Assembly (NCBI RefSeq): GCF_019422935.1
Contig: NZ_JAHZCJ010000005.1
Location: 185,097 to 249,096 of the forward strand
DNA length: 64,000 nt
Direction: 5' to 3'
From: Desulfovibrio sp.
Lineage (GTDB): Bacteria > Desulfobacterota > Desulfovibrionia > Desulfovibrionales > Desulfovibrionaceae
Under the pieces are notes generated by a model. That model was not told where the DNA came from. It saw only the letters and a list, made by a program, of their open reading frames with translations, and searched no databases. The position numbers and the translations under genes are program-made. Shown here in pieces: positions 17,315-26,583 of the stretch (its first letter is position 1; each line of letters begins with the position of its first letter).

Positions 17315-18469
17315 ATGTCTTTTCCCGCACTCAAGATAGGTGATCTCACGGCTAAAATCCCTGTAGTTCAGGGTGGCATGGGCGTGGGCATTTCGCTTGC
17401 CGGGCTTGCGTCGGCTGTTGCCAATCAGGGGGGTATCGGCGTTATCGCCGGGGCCATGATCGGCATGAAAGAACCCGATGTGGCCAAGGATCCTCTTACA
17501 GCCAATCTGCGCGCCCTGCGCAATGAAATATTGAAAGCACGCGAACTCAGCAACGGTATTATTGGCGTCAACCTGATGGTGGCGCTTACCACGTTCAGCC
17601 AGATGGTGCGCACCGCCGTTGAAAACAAGGTGGACATCATCTTCTCCGGTGCTGGCCTTCCTCTCGACATGCCGCATCACCTGTTGCAGGTGTGCGAGGA
17701 AAAGAAGGAAGAATTCAAAACCAAGCTTGTTCCCATTGTTTCTTCAGCCAGAGCGGCCACGGTAATTGCCAAAAAATGGGCCTCTCGCTTTGGTTACACG
17801 CCTGACGCCTTTGTGGTTGAAGGCCCCAAGGCTGGCGGCCACCTCGGTTTCAAGGCTGAAGAGTTGCAGGATCCCGGTCACTCGCTTGAAGTCCTGGTGC
17901 CTCAGGTGGTGGATGCCGCCAAGGCTATGGAAGACAAGTGCGGCCGCGCCGTGCCTGTTATTGCCGCTGGCGGGGTGTACTCCGGTGCGGACATCATGAA
18001 GTTCCTCGAGCTTGGCGCTTCCGGCGTGCAGATGGGCACCCGCTTTGTGGCTACCCACGAATGCGATGCCGATGACCGCTTCAAGCAGAGCTATCTTTCT
18101 GCGCGCGATGAAGACATCACCATTATCAAAAGCCCGGTGGGCATGCCTGGCCGCGCTCTTGGCAATGAATTCATCACAGCCTCGCGCGAGGGCAAGAAAA
18201 AGCCTTTCAAGTGCGTGTTCCACTGCGTACACACCTGCGAACAGGAAAAAACGCCCTACTGCATCGCCCAGGCGCTCATCAACGCCATGAAGGGCAATCT
18301 TGAACGCGGCTTTGCCTTTTGCGGTGCCAACGTGGCCCGCGTGAACAAGATTATCTCGGTGCATGAACTCATGGACAGCCTGCAAAAGGAATTTGACGAC
18401 GCCATGAGCACCCTGAGCAAGAGCGTGCAGAACATGCAGAGCAAGCTCAATTTTAGCATCAAGAGCTAA
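17315..18469 (+). CDS. FMN-dependent nitronate monooxygenase / enoyl-reductase-like flavoprotein
   Basis: A 384-residue TIM-barrel flavoprotein of the 2-nitropropane dioxygenase family, which also contains FabK. FMN-binding features are VVQGGMGVGISLAGLASAVA at the N-terminus, VEGPKAGGHLG in the middle and AAGGVYSGADIMKFLELGA followed by GVQMGTRFVATHE. A Cys-rich stretch near residue 290 (CVFHCVHTCEQEKTPYCIAQAL) is a four-Cys pattern I also associate with clostridial members of this family. The reaction (nitronate oxidation or enoyl-thioester reduction) cannot be decided. GGAGG precedes the ATG. The gene is monocistronic, ending in a strong terminator. Confidence 0.88.
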   Translation: MSFPALKIGDLTAKIPVVQGGMGVGISLAGLASAVANQGGIGVIAGAMIGMKEPDVAKDPLTANLRALRNEILKARELSNGIIGVNLMVALTTFSQMVRTAVENKVDIIFSGAGLPLDMPHHLLQVCEEKKEEFKTKLVPIVSSARAATVIAKKWASRFGYTPDAFVVEGPKAGGHLGFKAEELQDPGHSLEVLVPQVVDAAKAMEDKCGRAVPVIAAGGVYSGADIMKFLELGASGVQMGTRFVATHECDADDRFKQSYLSARDEDITIIKSPVGMPGRALGNEFITASREGKKKPFKCVFHCVHTCEQEKTPYCIAQALINAMKGNLERGFAFCGANVARVNKIISVHELMDSLQKEFDDAMSTLSKSVQNMQSKLNFSIKS

Positions 18470-18492
18470 CGCTCTGCCCTGCCTGAAAACGC

Positions 18493-18526
18493 AAAGCCGG
18501 GTCTGGATTTCCAGGCCCGGCTTTTT
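18493..18526 (+). terminator. Intrinsic terminator
   Basis: AGCCGGG (18495-18501) pairs with CCCGGCT (18516-18522), with CTGG/CCAG pairing inside, and is followed by TTTT. It ends the flavoprotein transcript. Confidence 0.82.
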
Positions 18527-18589
18527 GGTGCGCAACAGCAAAACAGTGTATTGATGCAGCGCGAACTATTTGCCGCATGGGCATCAGTT

Positions 18590-18958
18590 TTAATTAGTGT
18601 CTGATTGCGCAGTGGCGCTCTCCGCTTGCATCAAGTGGGCGCAGTCTGGGCACCTGCGCTGCAATTCAGCAGCATTGTCGGCAATGTTTATAGCGGAGCG
18701 GCCAGTATAACGGGTAGCTAAAGAAGCACATTCACACCCGTCAATGGGTGATGTGTGGTTGAATCCACGCCGGTGCATCTCTGCCACAAGTTCTTCATGC
18801 CGGGCAAAGATAAGCTGGGGGTCAACCAGTCCGCCGGAAAGAAAACCCTCTATATTTTTGCCGCGCCGCAGGCTGCCAAGGAGCATGTGCAGCTCCACAT
18901 GTTCGCCCAGCAAATGTTTGCGGCACATGCCCCCAGGGGGCAACATCCACATGCGCAT
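18590..18958 (-). CDS. Pyrimidine-dimer DNA glycosylase-like protein (Pyr_excise family)
   Basis: A 122-residue protein resembling the T4 endonuclease V family. CRKHLLGEHVELHMLLGSL at 12-30 aligns with the T4 segment carrying the catalytic Glu23 (here Glu22), and LVAEMHRRGFNHTSPI matches the later helix. T4 endonuclease V uses the amino group of Thr2; here the protein starts Met-Arg-Met-Trp, where Met removal is unlikely, so the nucleophile would differ. The C-terminus has a Cys pattern (CECAS, then CPDC) not expected in the phage enzyme. GGAGG 5 bases before the ATG fixes the start. Activity on UV lesions is unproven. Confidence 0.72.
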   Translation of the reverse strand: MRMWMLPPGGMCRKHLLGEHVELHMLLGSLRRGKNIEGFLSGGLVDPQLIFARHEELVAEMHRRGFNHTSPIDGCECASLATRYTGRSAINIADNAAELQRRCPDCAHLMQAESATAQSDTN

Positions 18959-19007
18959 ACGAGCCTCCTGCAAACAGAAAATTTTTTCGCAGCTAGACCG
19001 CCGTGTA

Positions 19008-19039
19008 CGAAAAGGCCCGAATCCTGAGATCCGGGCCTT
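19008..19039 (-). terminator. Intrinsic terminator of the birA-pyc-ppsA operon
   Basis: AAGGCCCG (19012-19019) pairs with CGGGCCTT (19032-19039). On the minus strand the stem is followed by TTCGT, a short T-tract. It lies 30 bases past the ppsA stop codon. Confidence 0.6.
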
Positions 19040-19068
19040 GTGTATCAGTTTGCAGTGACTGGCTTGCG

Positions 19069-22000
19069 CTAGTCGTTGACCGTGCGGGAGTATTCCAGAG
19101 CCTTGGCCTGCTCCTCGAAGTTCTGGAAGCCGGAGTGATGCAGGGCATCCTCAACCGTTTCGTCCCAGTTCCAAGTGGCGTAGATCACAGGCTTGTGGAA
19201 GGTGGAGCGGAAGCTCTGCAACTCGGCCCGGTAGAAGGCTTCCTTGGGCGTGTCGAGGTGATCGCGGAACTGTTCGTGCCGACGCTGCAACTCGCCCTCG
19301 TACCATTCCTGAATATCCTGCGGTTCCTTGTACTTCTTGAGGATGTGACCGTAACCGGTCTTTTCCATCAGGTCGGCAAGGCGCTTGTGGTGTTGCGCGG
19401 CAAGCCATTTGCCGAGGTCAGCGGCAGAATGGTTTTCCCCTTCCACAGAGGCGATGTCGAACACGGTCTGGTAGTAGGTATCCGGCACCACAGAGGCTGA
19501 GGTGATGCCCGCGATGGCAACCAGGCCGCGCAGGATGATACTGTTGGACACGCCCTGACCGCAGAAGCCCACCTTTTTGGCGTACTTCTGGCCGGTGAAG
19601 ATGCTGACAAGGATAGCCCAGACAACCGCCGGATCTTCCTCGTCATAGATATGGGACAGGCGCGAATTGTCGCGGTCTGTCGCCAGCACCATCTGGGTCA
19701 TGTCGTTGGAGCCGATGGAGAAACCGTCGAACTCGGTGATGAACTGCTTGGCCAGAATGGCGTTGGAAGGCAGCTCGGACATGAGGATGATCTTCAGGCC
19801 GTCCTGACCGCTCTTGAGCTTGTGAACCTGCTCAAGGTAGCTGCGCATGGAGCGGGCTTCTTCCAGGGTACGCACAAAGGGCAGCATCATGCGCAGGTTG
19901 GAGCCGCCGTATACGCCGCGGGCCAGCTTGAAGGCTTCAACTTCCCAGTCATGGATATTGCGCGAAACGCCGCGATAGCCAAGCATGGGGTTGTCTTCCG
20001 TATGTTCAAAGAGGCTGCCGCCAAGCAGATTGCGGTATTCGTTGCTCTTGAAGTCGGTTGTGCGGTACGTGATGGGCTTGCCGTAGAAGGCCATGGCAAA
20101 GAGGGCCAGGTTCTGGGCCAGGGTCTGAACGTAGTGCTCCTTGCCGGTACGGAAACCGCGGGCCTTGATGATGCCGCGAATTTTGTCCGTCAGGTTGCGC
20201 AGGTCGTCCATTTCCTTTTTCAGGCCGGAACGCAGGCTCACTTCTTCACGTAGATGGTTGATGTTGTCCATCAACTTGGTGACTGCGGGCAGATCCTTGA
20301 TGCGGCGCACATGTTCTTCAACAGTGGCTTCAATTTCGGCAACGCGCTTTGCGGATTCGGGGTCAGCCGGATTCAGCAGGGCCAGAGCGTCATCGTAACC
20401 CATGATGATGCGCACATGATCGGCCAGATCATTGGAGGTCTTGAGCACTTCAATGCGGCGCGAGGCCATTTCCATGTGCTGGTCAACCTTGTGATCCAGT
20501 TCACGCATCTTGCGGTGCTGCATCAGCACTTCTTCCGCATTCAGGCTCTTGCTCGCTTCGGCAAATGCTTCAACCTCTGCCGCAAGGCCGGTCACTTCGC
20601 CCACGTATTCGCGCAGGTTGAAGTTGAACACAATGAGGCCAGCGCCCATCTGCTCGCGCAGCACCTTGGAAAGGCGGTTTTCAAGCTCTTTCAGCTTGCT
20701 GTGCACCACATTTTCAAGCTCGCCGCTGTCAAAGGCTTCCAGTGCCTGCGGATGTATGCTGATGTTGCCAAGCATGAATTCCGCGCGCAGCAGGCCCACC
20801 TCAAACTGGGGGAAGTTGCGCAGACGGGAGAGAAACAACGCCTGACCCACATCGGCCAGCACAAGGCCGACCTTGGTCTTGGTAAGGGGCAACTTGGAAA
20901 GATCCATTTCGCCGCCCACAAGGTGCAGGGGCAAAAGGCCGCGGTAGACCTTGCCGCGTGTGCCGTCAACGGTCACTTCCGCGCCGTCGAGCGCACGCAG
21001 GATGTCGAGGCGCTGAATGCCGATAACAGCGGCAATGCCAAGCTCGCGCGAGGTAATGGCCGCGTGGCTCGTGTCGCCGCCCACATCGGCCATGATGGCC
21101 GAGGCCACACGCATGCCCGGCACCATGTCCGGGTCGGTGCGTTCGGCCGCAAGCACATCGCCCTTGGCGATCTTGTTCAGTTCAAGGGCGGAGCGCAAAA
21201 AGCGCACCGTGCCCTGACCAGCACCGCGTGAAGCGCCGTTGCCTTCCACCAGCACTTCGGCTTCGGCGGCTGCTTTGGCGTCCACCTCGCGGCGGCGCAT
21301 GAAGATGGTATGGGGGTGCAGCTCAAGATCGTCGTTCCAGCGGGTTTCGGGCCGCGCCTGGACGAACCAGAGCTTGTCGTTGGCGTCAATGCAGAATTCC
21401 GTGTCCATGATGATGCCGCCGTACGCCTTGCTGACGGCGCGCACGCCCTGGGCAACGCGTTCGGCCTGGCTGAGCGAGAGCGCCCAGCGCAGAGCCTCAA
21501 GCTCGGACACTTCCACTTCGCGGGTGCCGCCACGTTCGTCATAGACGATCTTCATGTCCTTGCAGCCCATCTGGCGGATAACTACTTCGCCGCCGTCGTC
21601 GCGCTGGAAAACATAAAGCTTGTCTGGCGTCACCTTGCCGCCCACCACGGCCTCGCCGAGGCCGTAGCTGGCATCGATGCTGACCAGTTCGCGGCGGTCT
21701 GTGCCGCGACAGCCCGTGGCGGTATCGGCAGAAAAGGCCGTACCGGAAATCACGGGATTGATCATCTGCATCATGCAGACAGAAAGCGAGGTGTGCTCAA
21801 TGGCCCACTCAAGCTTGGCGTTTTCAGCAATGCTCTCGTCGCCGGTTTCTTCGGCCTTGGCCAGAGCGTCAAGGATGGCCTCGCGGCGGTAGGTCATGGA
21901 GCGCAGATTGTAGGCTGAGGAGCAGTCCCAATGGTAGGCTTCCACCACTCTGTCTTCACCCACCATGTTCAGGTAGGTATCCTGCAGACCGGCAAAGGCC

Positions 22001-22644
22001 TTCTTGCGCGAGTCTTCACCCGCTGCGGAAGAACGCACGGCCACGGGGGTCATGTCGTCTTCGTTTTCGCGGCAGATGTCGCGGTATGCGCCGCGCACGG
22101 CTTCCGCAACGTCATGCGGCACTTCAACAGACAAAATGGCCGCCTGCACCATGACCGAGCGCTTGCGCAACTGGTCGATGCCCTCGGGGGAGGTGGCAAA
22201 ACCTTCGACTATATTATTGATGAAGGTGCGCAGCTTGGTATTGGTCTGCTCGCCTTCCGCCAGCGCGGCCTGATGGATCTGCTTGCCGAGCTGGCGCACG
22301 AACTTCTGCAAGAAGTCCGGATCCTGGTTGATTTCGGGGTCGTTCCAGTCAATGCGCCCGTATTCACGGTCCACCACACTGCGTACCACACGCCCATTAA
22401 CCTTTGTTTCATCAAGCAGATGATGAAAGGCAATGGATGAGATGGCGCGAAAATGGGGCGCCTGAATGCCCTGGATCTGACTGATCAGGGCAGTGTTGTA
22501 GTTCTTACCACCAACAAGCAACTCCGCTTCGGGACCAATCTGCACAATTTCGGCGCCATCAAGCACCAGTTTTTTCTGAACTGCCTCGGGCGCGGCGCCC
22601 TTGGGTTTGTTCTGCGCAGGTTTGGCGGCGGGAATCTTAGCCAT
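19069..22644 (-). CDS. ppsA: Oversized phosphoenolpyruvate synthase-like protein
   Basis: Predicted to convert pyruvate plus ATP to PEP. The 1191-residue protein is about 400 residues longer than E. coli PpsA (792). It has an N-terminal extension, a PPDK-type ATP-binding domain (TPVAVRSSAAGEDS), the swivelling His domain (GGDTSHAAITSRELGIAAVIG, phospho-His 527), and a C-terminal PEP-binding barrel (SIGSNDMTQMVLATDRD, catalytic Cys 1028 in FCGQG). Between two conserved barrel segments (HPQALEAF near 631 and TTDFKSNEYRNL near 863) lies about 170 extra residues, largely helical and coiled-coil-like. A further tail of about 130 residues follows Cys1028. GGAGG precedes the ATG. It is last in an operon with pyc and birA. 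Confidence 0.85.
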   Translation of the reverse strand: MAKIPAAKPAQNKPKGAAPEAVQKKLVLDGAEIVQIGPEAELLVGGKNYNTALISQIQGIQAPHFRAISSIAFHHLLDETKVNGRVVRSVVDREYGRIDWNDPEINQDPDFLQKFVRQLGKQIHQAALAEGEQTNTKLRTFINNIVEGFATSPEGIDQLRKRSVMVQAAILSVEVPHDVAEAVRGAYRDICRENEDDMTPVAVRSSAAGEDSRKKAFAGLQDTYLNMVGEDRVVEAYHWDCSSAYNLRSMTYRREAILDALAKAEETGDESIAENAKLEWAIEHTSLSVCMMQMINPVISGTAFSADTATGCRGTDRRELVSIDASYGLGEAVVGGKVTPDKLYVFQRDDGGEVVIRQMGCKDMKIVYDERGGTREVEVSELEALRWALSLSQAERVAQGVRAVSKAYGGIIMDTEFCIDANDKLWFVQARPETRWNDDLELHPHTIFMRRREVDAKAAAEAEVLVEGNGASRGAGQGTVRFLRSALELNKIAKGDVLAAERTDPDMVPGMRVASAIMADVGGDTSHAAITSRELGIAAVIGIQRLDILRALDGAEVTVDGTRGKVYRGLLPLHLVGGEMDLSKLPLTKTKVGLVLADVGQALFLSRLRNFPQFEVGLLRAEFMLGNISIHPQALEAFDSGELENVVHSKLKELENRLSKVLREQMGAGLIVFNFNLREYVGEVTGLAAEVEAFAEASKSLNAEEVLMQHRKMRELDHKVDQHMEMASRRIEVLKTSNDLADHVRIIMGYDDALALLNPADPESAKRVAEIEATVEEHVRRIKDLPAVTKLMDNINHLREEVSLRSGLKKEMDDLRNLTDKIRGIIKARGFRTGKEHYVQTLAQNLALFAMAFYGKPITYRTTDFKSNEYRNLLGGSLFEHTEDNPMLGYRGVSRNIHDWEVEAFKLARGVYGGSNLRMMLPFVRTLEEARSMRSYLEQVHKLKSGQDGLKIILMSELPSNAILAKQFITEFDGFSIGSNDMTQMVLATDRDNSRLSHIYDEEDPAVVWAILVSIFTGQKYAKKVGFCGQGVSNSIILRGLVAIAGITSASVVPDTYYQTVFDIASVEGENHSAADLGKWLAAQHHKRLADLMEKTGYGHILKKYKEPQDIQEWYEGELQRRHEQFRDHLDTPKEAFYRAELQSFRSTFHKPVIYATWNWDETVEDALHHSGFQNFEEQAKALEYSRTVND

Positions 22645-22741
22645 GTCTTCCTCCGGTTTGGGAAACAGAAGCTTAACAACCTTGGAAATTGTATATCGCC
22701 ATTAAGGAACTGTCCACAAATTCCAGTAGTGAGCGTAGTAA

Positions 22742-25700
22742 TTAACTTACGCGCACACCGCAATAGGGGCAGAATGCGATGTTATCCATAGGAATGGGCT
22801 GGCCGCAGGCCTCATTGCCGCACACGCGCGGCACAGGCCCCAGCTCCACAATAAGCTCACCTTCTCTGACCGAAACCATTTGCTTGTTTTCTTTGAAGTC
22901 GGCGGTTTTGAGCACACGCTTCACCATGCCGTCAATGGGGGCCAGAACGGCCTTTTCCTGCTTCATGATGGAAACGTTAAAGAGCTCTTCGCCCGCTTTG
23001 ACCACATCACCGGGGTGCACATACATGACCCACAAGTCGCCGTTGCTCGGCGCGGCCACATGATACTTGTTGGCCGTGTCGGCCATAAGCGTGCTCTTTG
23101 CGCCGTTGCCCGAAGGCTGCCGAACCTGAACCTCGCAGCTCATGAATTCGGAGTCGAGCACATAACGGCAGATGGAGATGCCCGCATCGTTGGGGGTGGA
23201 GATGCTGAGCAGCAAGAGATGATGGGGCTTGCCGCTGCTGTCGTTGAAGTACAGATCCTGGCCGACTTTCAGACCCTCAAACCATACATGCAAAGGCAGG
23301 TTGTTGGGATCGCCGAACTTGGACTTGAACTGGATGGTCTTGAGCGCGTCTGCCGGATGGTTAAGGTACAGCACGAACTCTTCATCGTTGGGCTTGCGCT
23401 TCAGAATTTCGGCGCAGGCCTTTTCTTCGGCTGCAAGGTTCACTTCTGCCAGCGATTCAAGGGGCGAAGCCTCGGTGCGGGCCGCCATGGCGCTCTTCCA
23501 GTCAGAGCCAAAGGCACTCTGGTAGACCCAGTCAGCAGGGAAGCCGAGCGGCAGTTTGCCGAACTTGCCCTGAAGCAGGTTACGGAAGGCGTCGTTGCAG
23601 TCCTGATAGATGTTCAGGCGCGCGCGGCGCATTTCGTCCGTAAGCTCTTTCTCAGGGGTGCGGGTAACTTGGCCCAGCACTTCCAGCAGGTAGCGCACTT
23701 CGTCTTCGCCACCCCGCTTCCATGCGCCTGTAACGGCCAGAAACGCCGTGTTCCAGGTGATCTGCGAGCCGGGGGTAACATCGTGATAGCGCACGATCTG
23801 GCGGGTGCCTTCAAGGAACTTGAGCATGTAAGGCAGCAGGTGAATGTACCCCTGCTTCATGGCGCCTTCCTGCGAGGAGGAAGTGGCGCCGCCGGGCATG
23901 CCGTGGCGCGTAACGTCATAGTCGATGCCCTGGAAGTACGGCGCGCAGTAGCGGTCGTAATAAGGCATGATCTGCTTGCAGACGAAGTTGGCGTCGCGGA
24001 TGGCGTTTTTATCAAGGTTGCACTTGAGGCCCAGCTCGTCTTCAATATAGGCCATGGTAGCAAGCACGTCGCCCTGACCATAAGAACGCACTGAAGAGCC
24101 GAGGCCCACGTCGATGATGTGCGCGCCAGCCTTGGCCGCGGCACCGCAGGAGGGCACGAACAGACCGTCGGTATAGTGCCTGTGGTAGTGCAGCACAAGC
24201 TCGGGCCAGGCTTTACGCAGGGCTTTGACCAGCTCGTCCATGAAACGCGGCGGGCAAACGCCTGCCATGTCCTTGAGGCCCAGAATGATGTGGCGCGAGG
24301 CTTCCTTGGAGCTTGCGCCCATGATGTCACCCACCATGCGCAGCATGGCTTCGGTAACGCCCAGGTAGTGCTTGACGTCAAAGCCCTTGGCCCACGACAT
24401 GGAAATGGCGGGCTGGAAGATAACGTCCTTGCGGTCCATGACCACTTCGGCAATGGGGCGCATGTTTTCCACATGGTTCAAAAAGTCGAAGCAACGTACG
24501 ACCTGATAGTGGTCGCAAATCATTTCGCCCGTTTTGAGCATGAGGTTGCGCGGCTGCGGCGTATACCCAAGCACGTTGGTGGAGCGCACCAGCAGCTGCT
24601 TGAGGGTTTTGGGCGCAAAGCGGTTCCATTCCTTGGCTTCGGTGAAGGGGTAGGTCATGTTGGCCAGCATGGCCACATGGAAGTGCGCCCCGCCGCCGTT
24701 TTCGAGCGAGAAAAAGCCCGCATTGTCAAGGTAGGGGCCCATAAGCCTGTCTTCGGCAAGGCGCAGGCGGTTGCCGGAGTTGGACTGCGTGAGGTCGCGG
24801 GTTGTGGTGTCGGTAAAGTGCACAAGTCCGGAATCACGGATGTAATCCAGCGTGGCCATGCGGTCGCCCTGCGGATAGGGCGAAGGCTGACGGCGCGTCG
24901 CCGTGCTTATGGGCGGCAGCACAGGCTCAAAGGGTCCAAGACAGGGCGTGGAACTTGAACGGTATTCGCCAAGCTGCACGTAGGGGTTGAAGCCCTTGGC
25001 CGAAATCTCGGCCACCAGCTTGGCAAGGCGCTCGCCTTCGGGCGCAAGGTCGGTATAGACCATGAGCTCGGGATGCGTGGCGATGAAGTTGGTATTGATG
25101 CCGCCCTGCTTGAACAGGGGGTGCTTGATGACCTGACGGAAGAAAGGAATGGTGGTCTTGATGCCGCCGATCACATATTCGCTCAGGGCGCGTTCCGTGA
25201 TGCCCAGCACCTTTTCCCAGTCAGTGGCATACGAAATGAGCAGAGCGCCCGCAGAGTCGTAGTTGGCGGGGAATTCGTAACCTGCGCTGATATTGGAATC
25301 AAGGCGCACGCCGGGGCCGCCGGGCGACACATAGCGCGAGATGAGGCCGGAATTGGGGGCGAAGTTGTCCTGCGGGTTTTCGCAGTTGATGCGCACCTGC
25401 ATGGCCCAGTACGAAGGACGCTGGCTTTCTTCGCGGTAGCGCAGTTCCGCGCCAAAGGCCACGGCGATCTGCTCTTCCACAAGGTCAATGCCGTAGCGGC
25501 ATTCGGTGATGCCGTGCTCAACCTGCAAACGGGTGTTAACTTCAATGAGGTACGGCGTACCGTCGGGTGTAACGAGGAATTCGACCGTGGCAAGCGAATG
25601 GTAGCCCACGGCGCGCACCAGGCGGCGGGAATAATCCTTGAGCCTGTCGCGCAGGTTCTTGGTCATGCCCGGCCAGGGCGAAGGCGTAATTTCAATGAGT

Positions 25701-26443
25701 TTCTGGTGGTTGCGTTGCACGGTGCAATCGCGTTCGTCAAAGGCGAACACGTTGCCGTACATGTCGGCAATGACCTGAATCTCGATGTGGCGCACATCGG
25801 CAAGGAACTTTTCCACAAACAGGCGCGGATTGCCAAACGAAGCCTGAGCCATGGTGGAAGCCTTGAAAAAGGCGTCTTCCAGGTCAGCCTCGTTATGGAT
25901 GGCAAAAATACCGCGTCCGCCGCCGCCCCCTTCTGCCTTGAGCATGATGGGCAGCCCGATCTCGTTGATAAGCTGGCGGGCGGTAGGAATATCCACGGCT
26001 CCTTCAGAGCCGGGCACAACAGGAATGCCCAATTTGCGAGCCACTTCTCGAGCCTGAACCTTGTTGCCCAACAGGTTCATGGCCTCGGCTGTCGCGCCGA
26101 TAAAGGTGATGCCCGCCTCTTTGCAGCGCTGCGGAAAGCGCGTGTCCTCGGAAGCAAACCCCCAGCCGGGGTGAATGCCGACTACGCCACGTTGTTTGGC
26201 TTTGTCGATAATGCGGTCAATATCCAGATACGCGCGGGGGTCTGTCCCGAGCAGCATCAGTTCCTGCGCCGTTGAGGCCGCAGGGGCCGTTTTGTCCACA
26301 TCAGTCGCAGTCATTGCCGCTACCGCGTCAAAACGTTCGCGGATGGAACGACAAATGCGACGGGCCGGAATACCGCGGTTAGCTACCAGTATTACCTTGC
26401 CCTTCAAAAAATCCTGAACTTCCGAGAATGTCTTGTTGGCCAT
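22742..26443 (-). CDS. pyc: Pyruvate carboxylase with C-terminal zinc ribbon
   Basis: Carboxylates pyruvate to oxaloacetate using biotin. The 1233-residue protein contains an ATP-grasp biotin carboxylase (to about 480; KAEGGGGGRGIFAIH), a divergent carboxyltransferase barrel (TDTTTRDLTQ, and LGLKDMAGVCPP with the lysine that is carbamylated in the family), and a biotinyl domain. The biotin motif reads IMKQEK with Lys1161; the usual sequence is MKM. The last 30 residues carry two Cys pairs (CGNEACG, CPYCG), a zinc ribbon not found in standard pyruvate carboxylases. The start at 26443 (MANKTFSEV) has GAAAGG upstream. It is flanked by birA, which would biotinylate it, and by ppsA. Confidence 0.93.
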   Translation of the reverse strand: MANKTFSEVQDFLKGKVILVANRGIPARRICRSIRERFDAVAAMTATDVDKTAPAASTAQELMLLGTDPRAYLDIDRIIDKAKQRGVVGIHPGWGFASEDTRFPQRCKEAGITFIGATAEAMNLLGNKVQAREVARKLGIPVVPGSEGAVDIPTARQLINEIGLPIMLKAEGGGGGRGIFAIHNEADLEDAFFKASTMAQASFGNPRLFVEKFLADVRHIEIQVIADMYGNVFAFDERDCTVQRNHQKLIEITPSPWPGMTKNLRDRLKDYSRRLVRAVGYHSLATVEFLVTPDGTPYLIEVNTRLQVEHGITECRYGIDLVEEQIAVAFGAELRYREESQRPSYWAMQVRINCENPQDNFAPNSGLISRYVSPGGPGVRLDSNISAGYEFPANYDSAGALLISYATDWEKVLGITERALSEYVIGGIKTTIPFFRQVIKHPLFKQGGINTNFIATHPELMVYTDLAPEGERLAKLVAEISAKGFNPYVQLGEYRSSSTPCLGPFEPVLPPISTATRRQPSPYPQGDRMATLDYIRDSGLVHFTDTTTRDLTQSNSGNRLRLAEDRLMGPYLDNAGFFSLENGGGAHFHVAMLANMTYPFTEAKEWNRFAPKTLKQLLVRSTNVLGYTPQPRNLMLKTGEMICDHYQVVRCFDFLNHVENMRPIAEVVMDRKDVIFQPAISMSWAKGFDVKHYLGVTEAMLRMVGDIMGASSKEASRHIILGLKDMAGVCPPRFMDELVKALRKAWPELVLHYHRHYTDGLFVPSCGAAAKAGAHIIDVGLGSSVRSYGQGDVLATMAYIEDELGLKCNLDKNAIRDANFVCKQIMPYYDRYCAPYFQGIDYDVTRHGMPGGATSSSQEGAMKQGYIHLLPYMLKFLEGTRQIVRYHDVTPGSQITWNTAFLAVTGAWKRGGEDEVRYLLEVLGQVTRTPEKELTDEMRRARLNIYQDCNDAFRNLLQGKFGKLPLGFPADWVYQSAFGSDWKSAMAARTEASPLESLAEVNLAAEEKACAEILKRKPNDEEFVLYLNHPADALKTIQFKSKFGDPNNLPLHVWFEGLKVGQDLYFNDSSGKPHHLLLLSISTPNDAGISICRYVLDSEFMSCEVQVRQPSGNGAKSTLMADTANKYHVAAPSNGDLWVMYVHPGDVVKAGEELFNVSIMKQEKAVLAPIDGMVKRVLKTADFKENKQMVSVREGELIVELGPVPRVCGNEACGQPIPMDNIAFCPYCGVRVS

Positions 26444-26556
26444 GCCTTTCAGCCCTTTTCTACCGGCGCATTTCTGCCCACGCACCGGCGTTAGACGGCG
26501 AAAACACGCTTACGTGCTTCGCATTGGGCGGCGATGCCCCCAGGCCCAACCATGCC

Positions 26557-26583
26557 GGAATGACCATAATCCCGCGTCATTCC
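26557..26583. repeat. Inverted repeat at the birA 3' end
   Basis: GGAATGAC (26557-26564) and GTCATTCC (26576-26583) form a perfect 8-bp stem overlapping the birA stop codon in the 133-base gap before pyc. There is no T-run, so an mRNA processing or stability role is as likely as termination. Confidence 0.4.
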
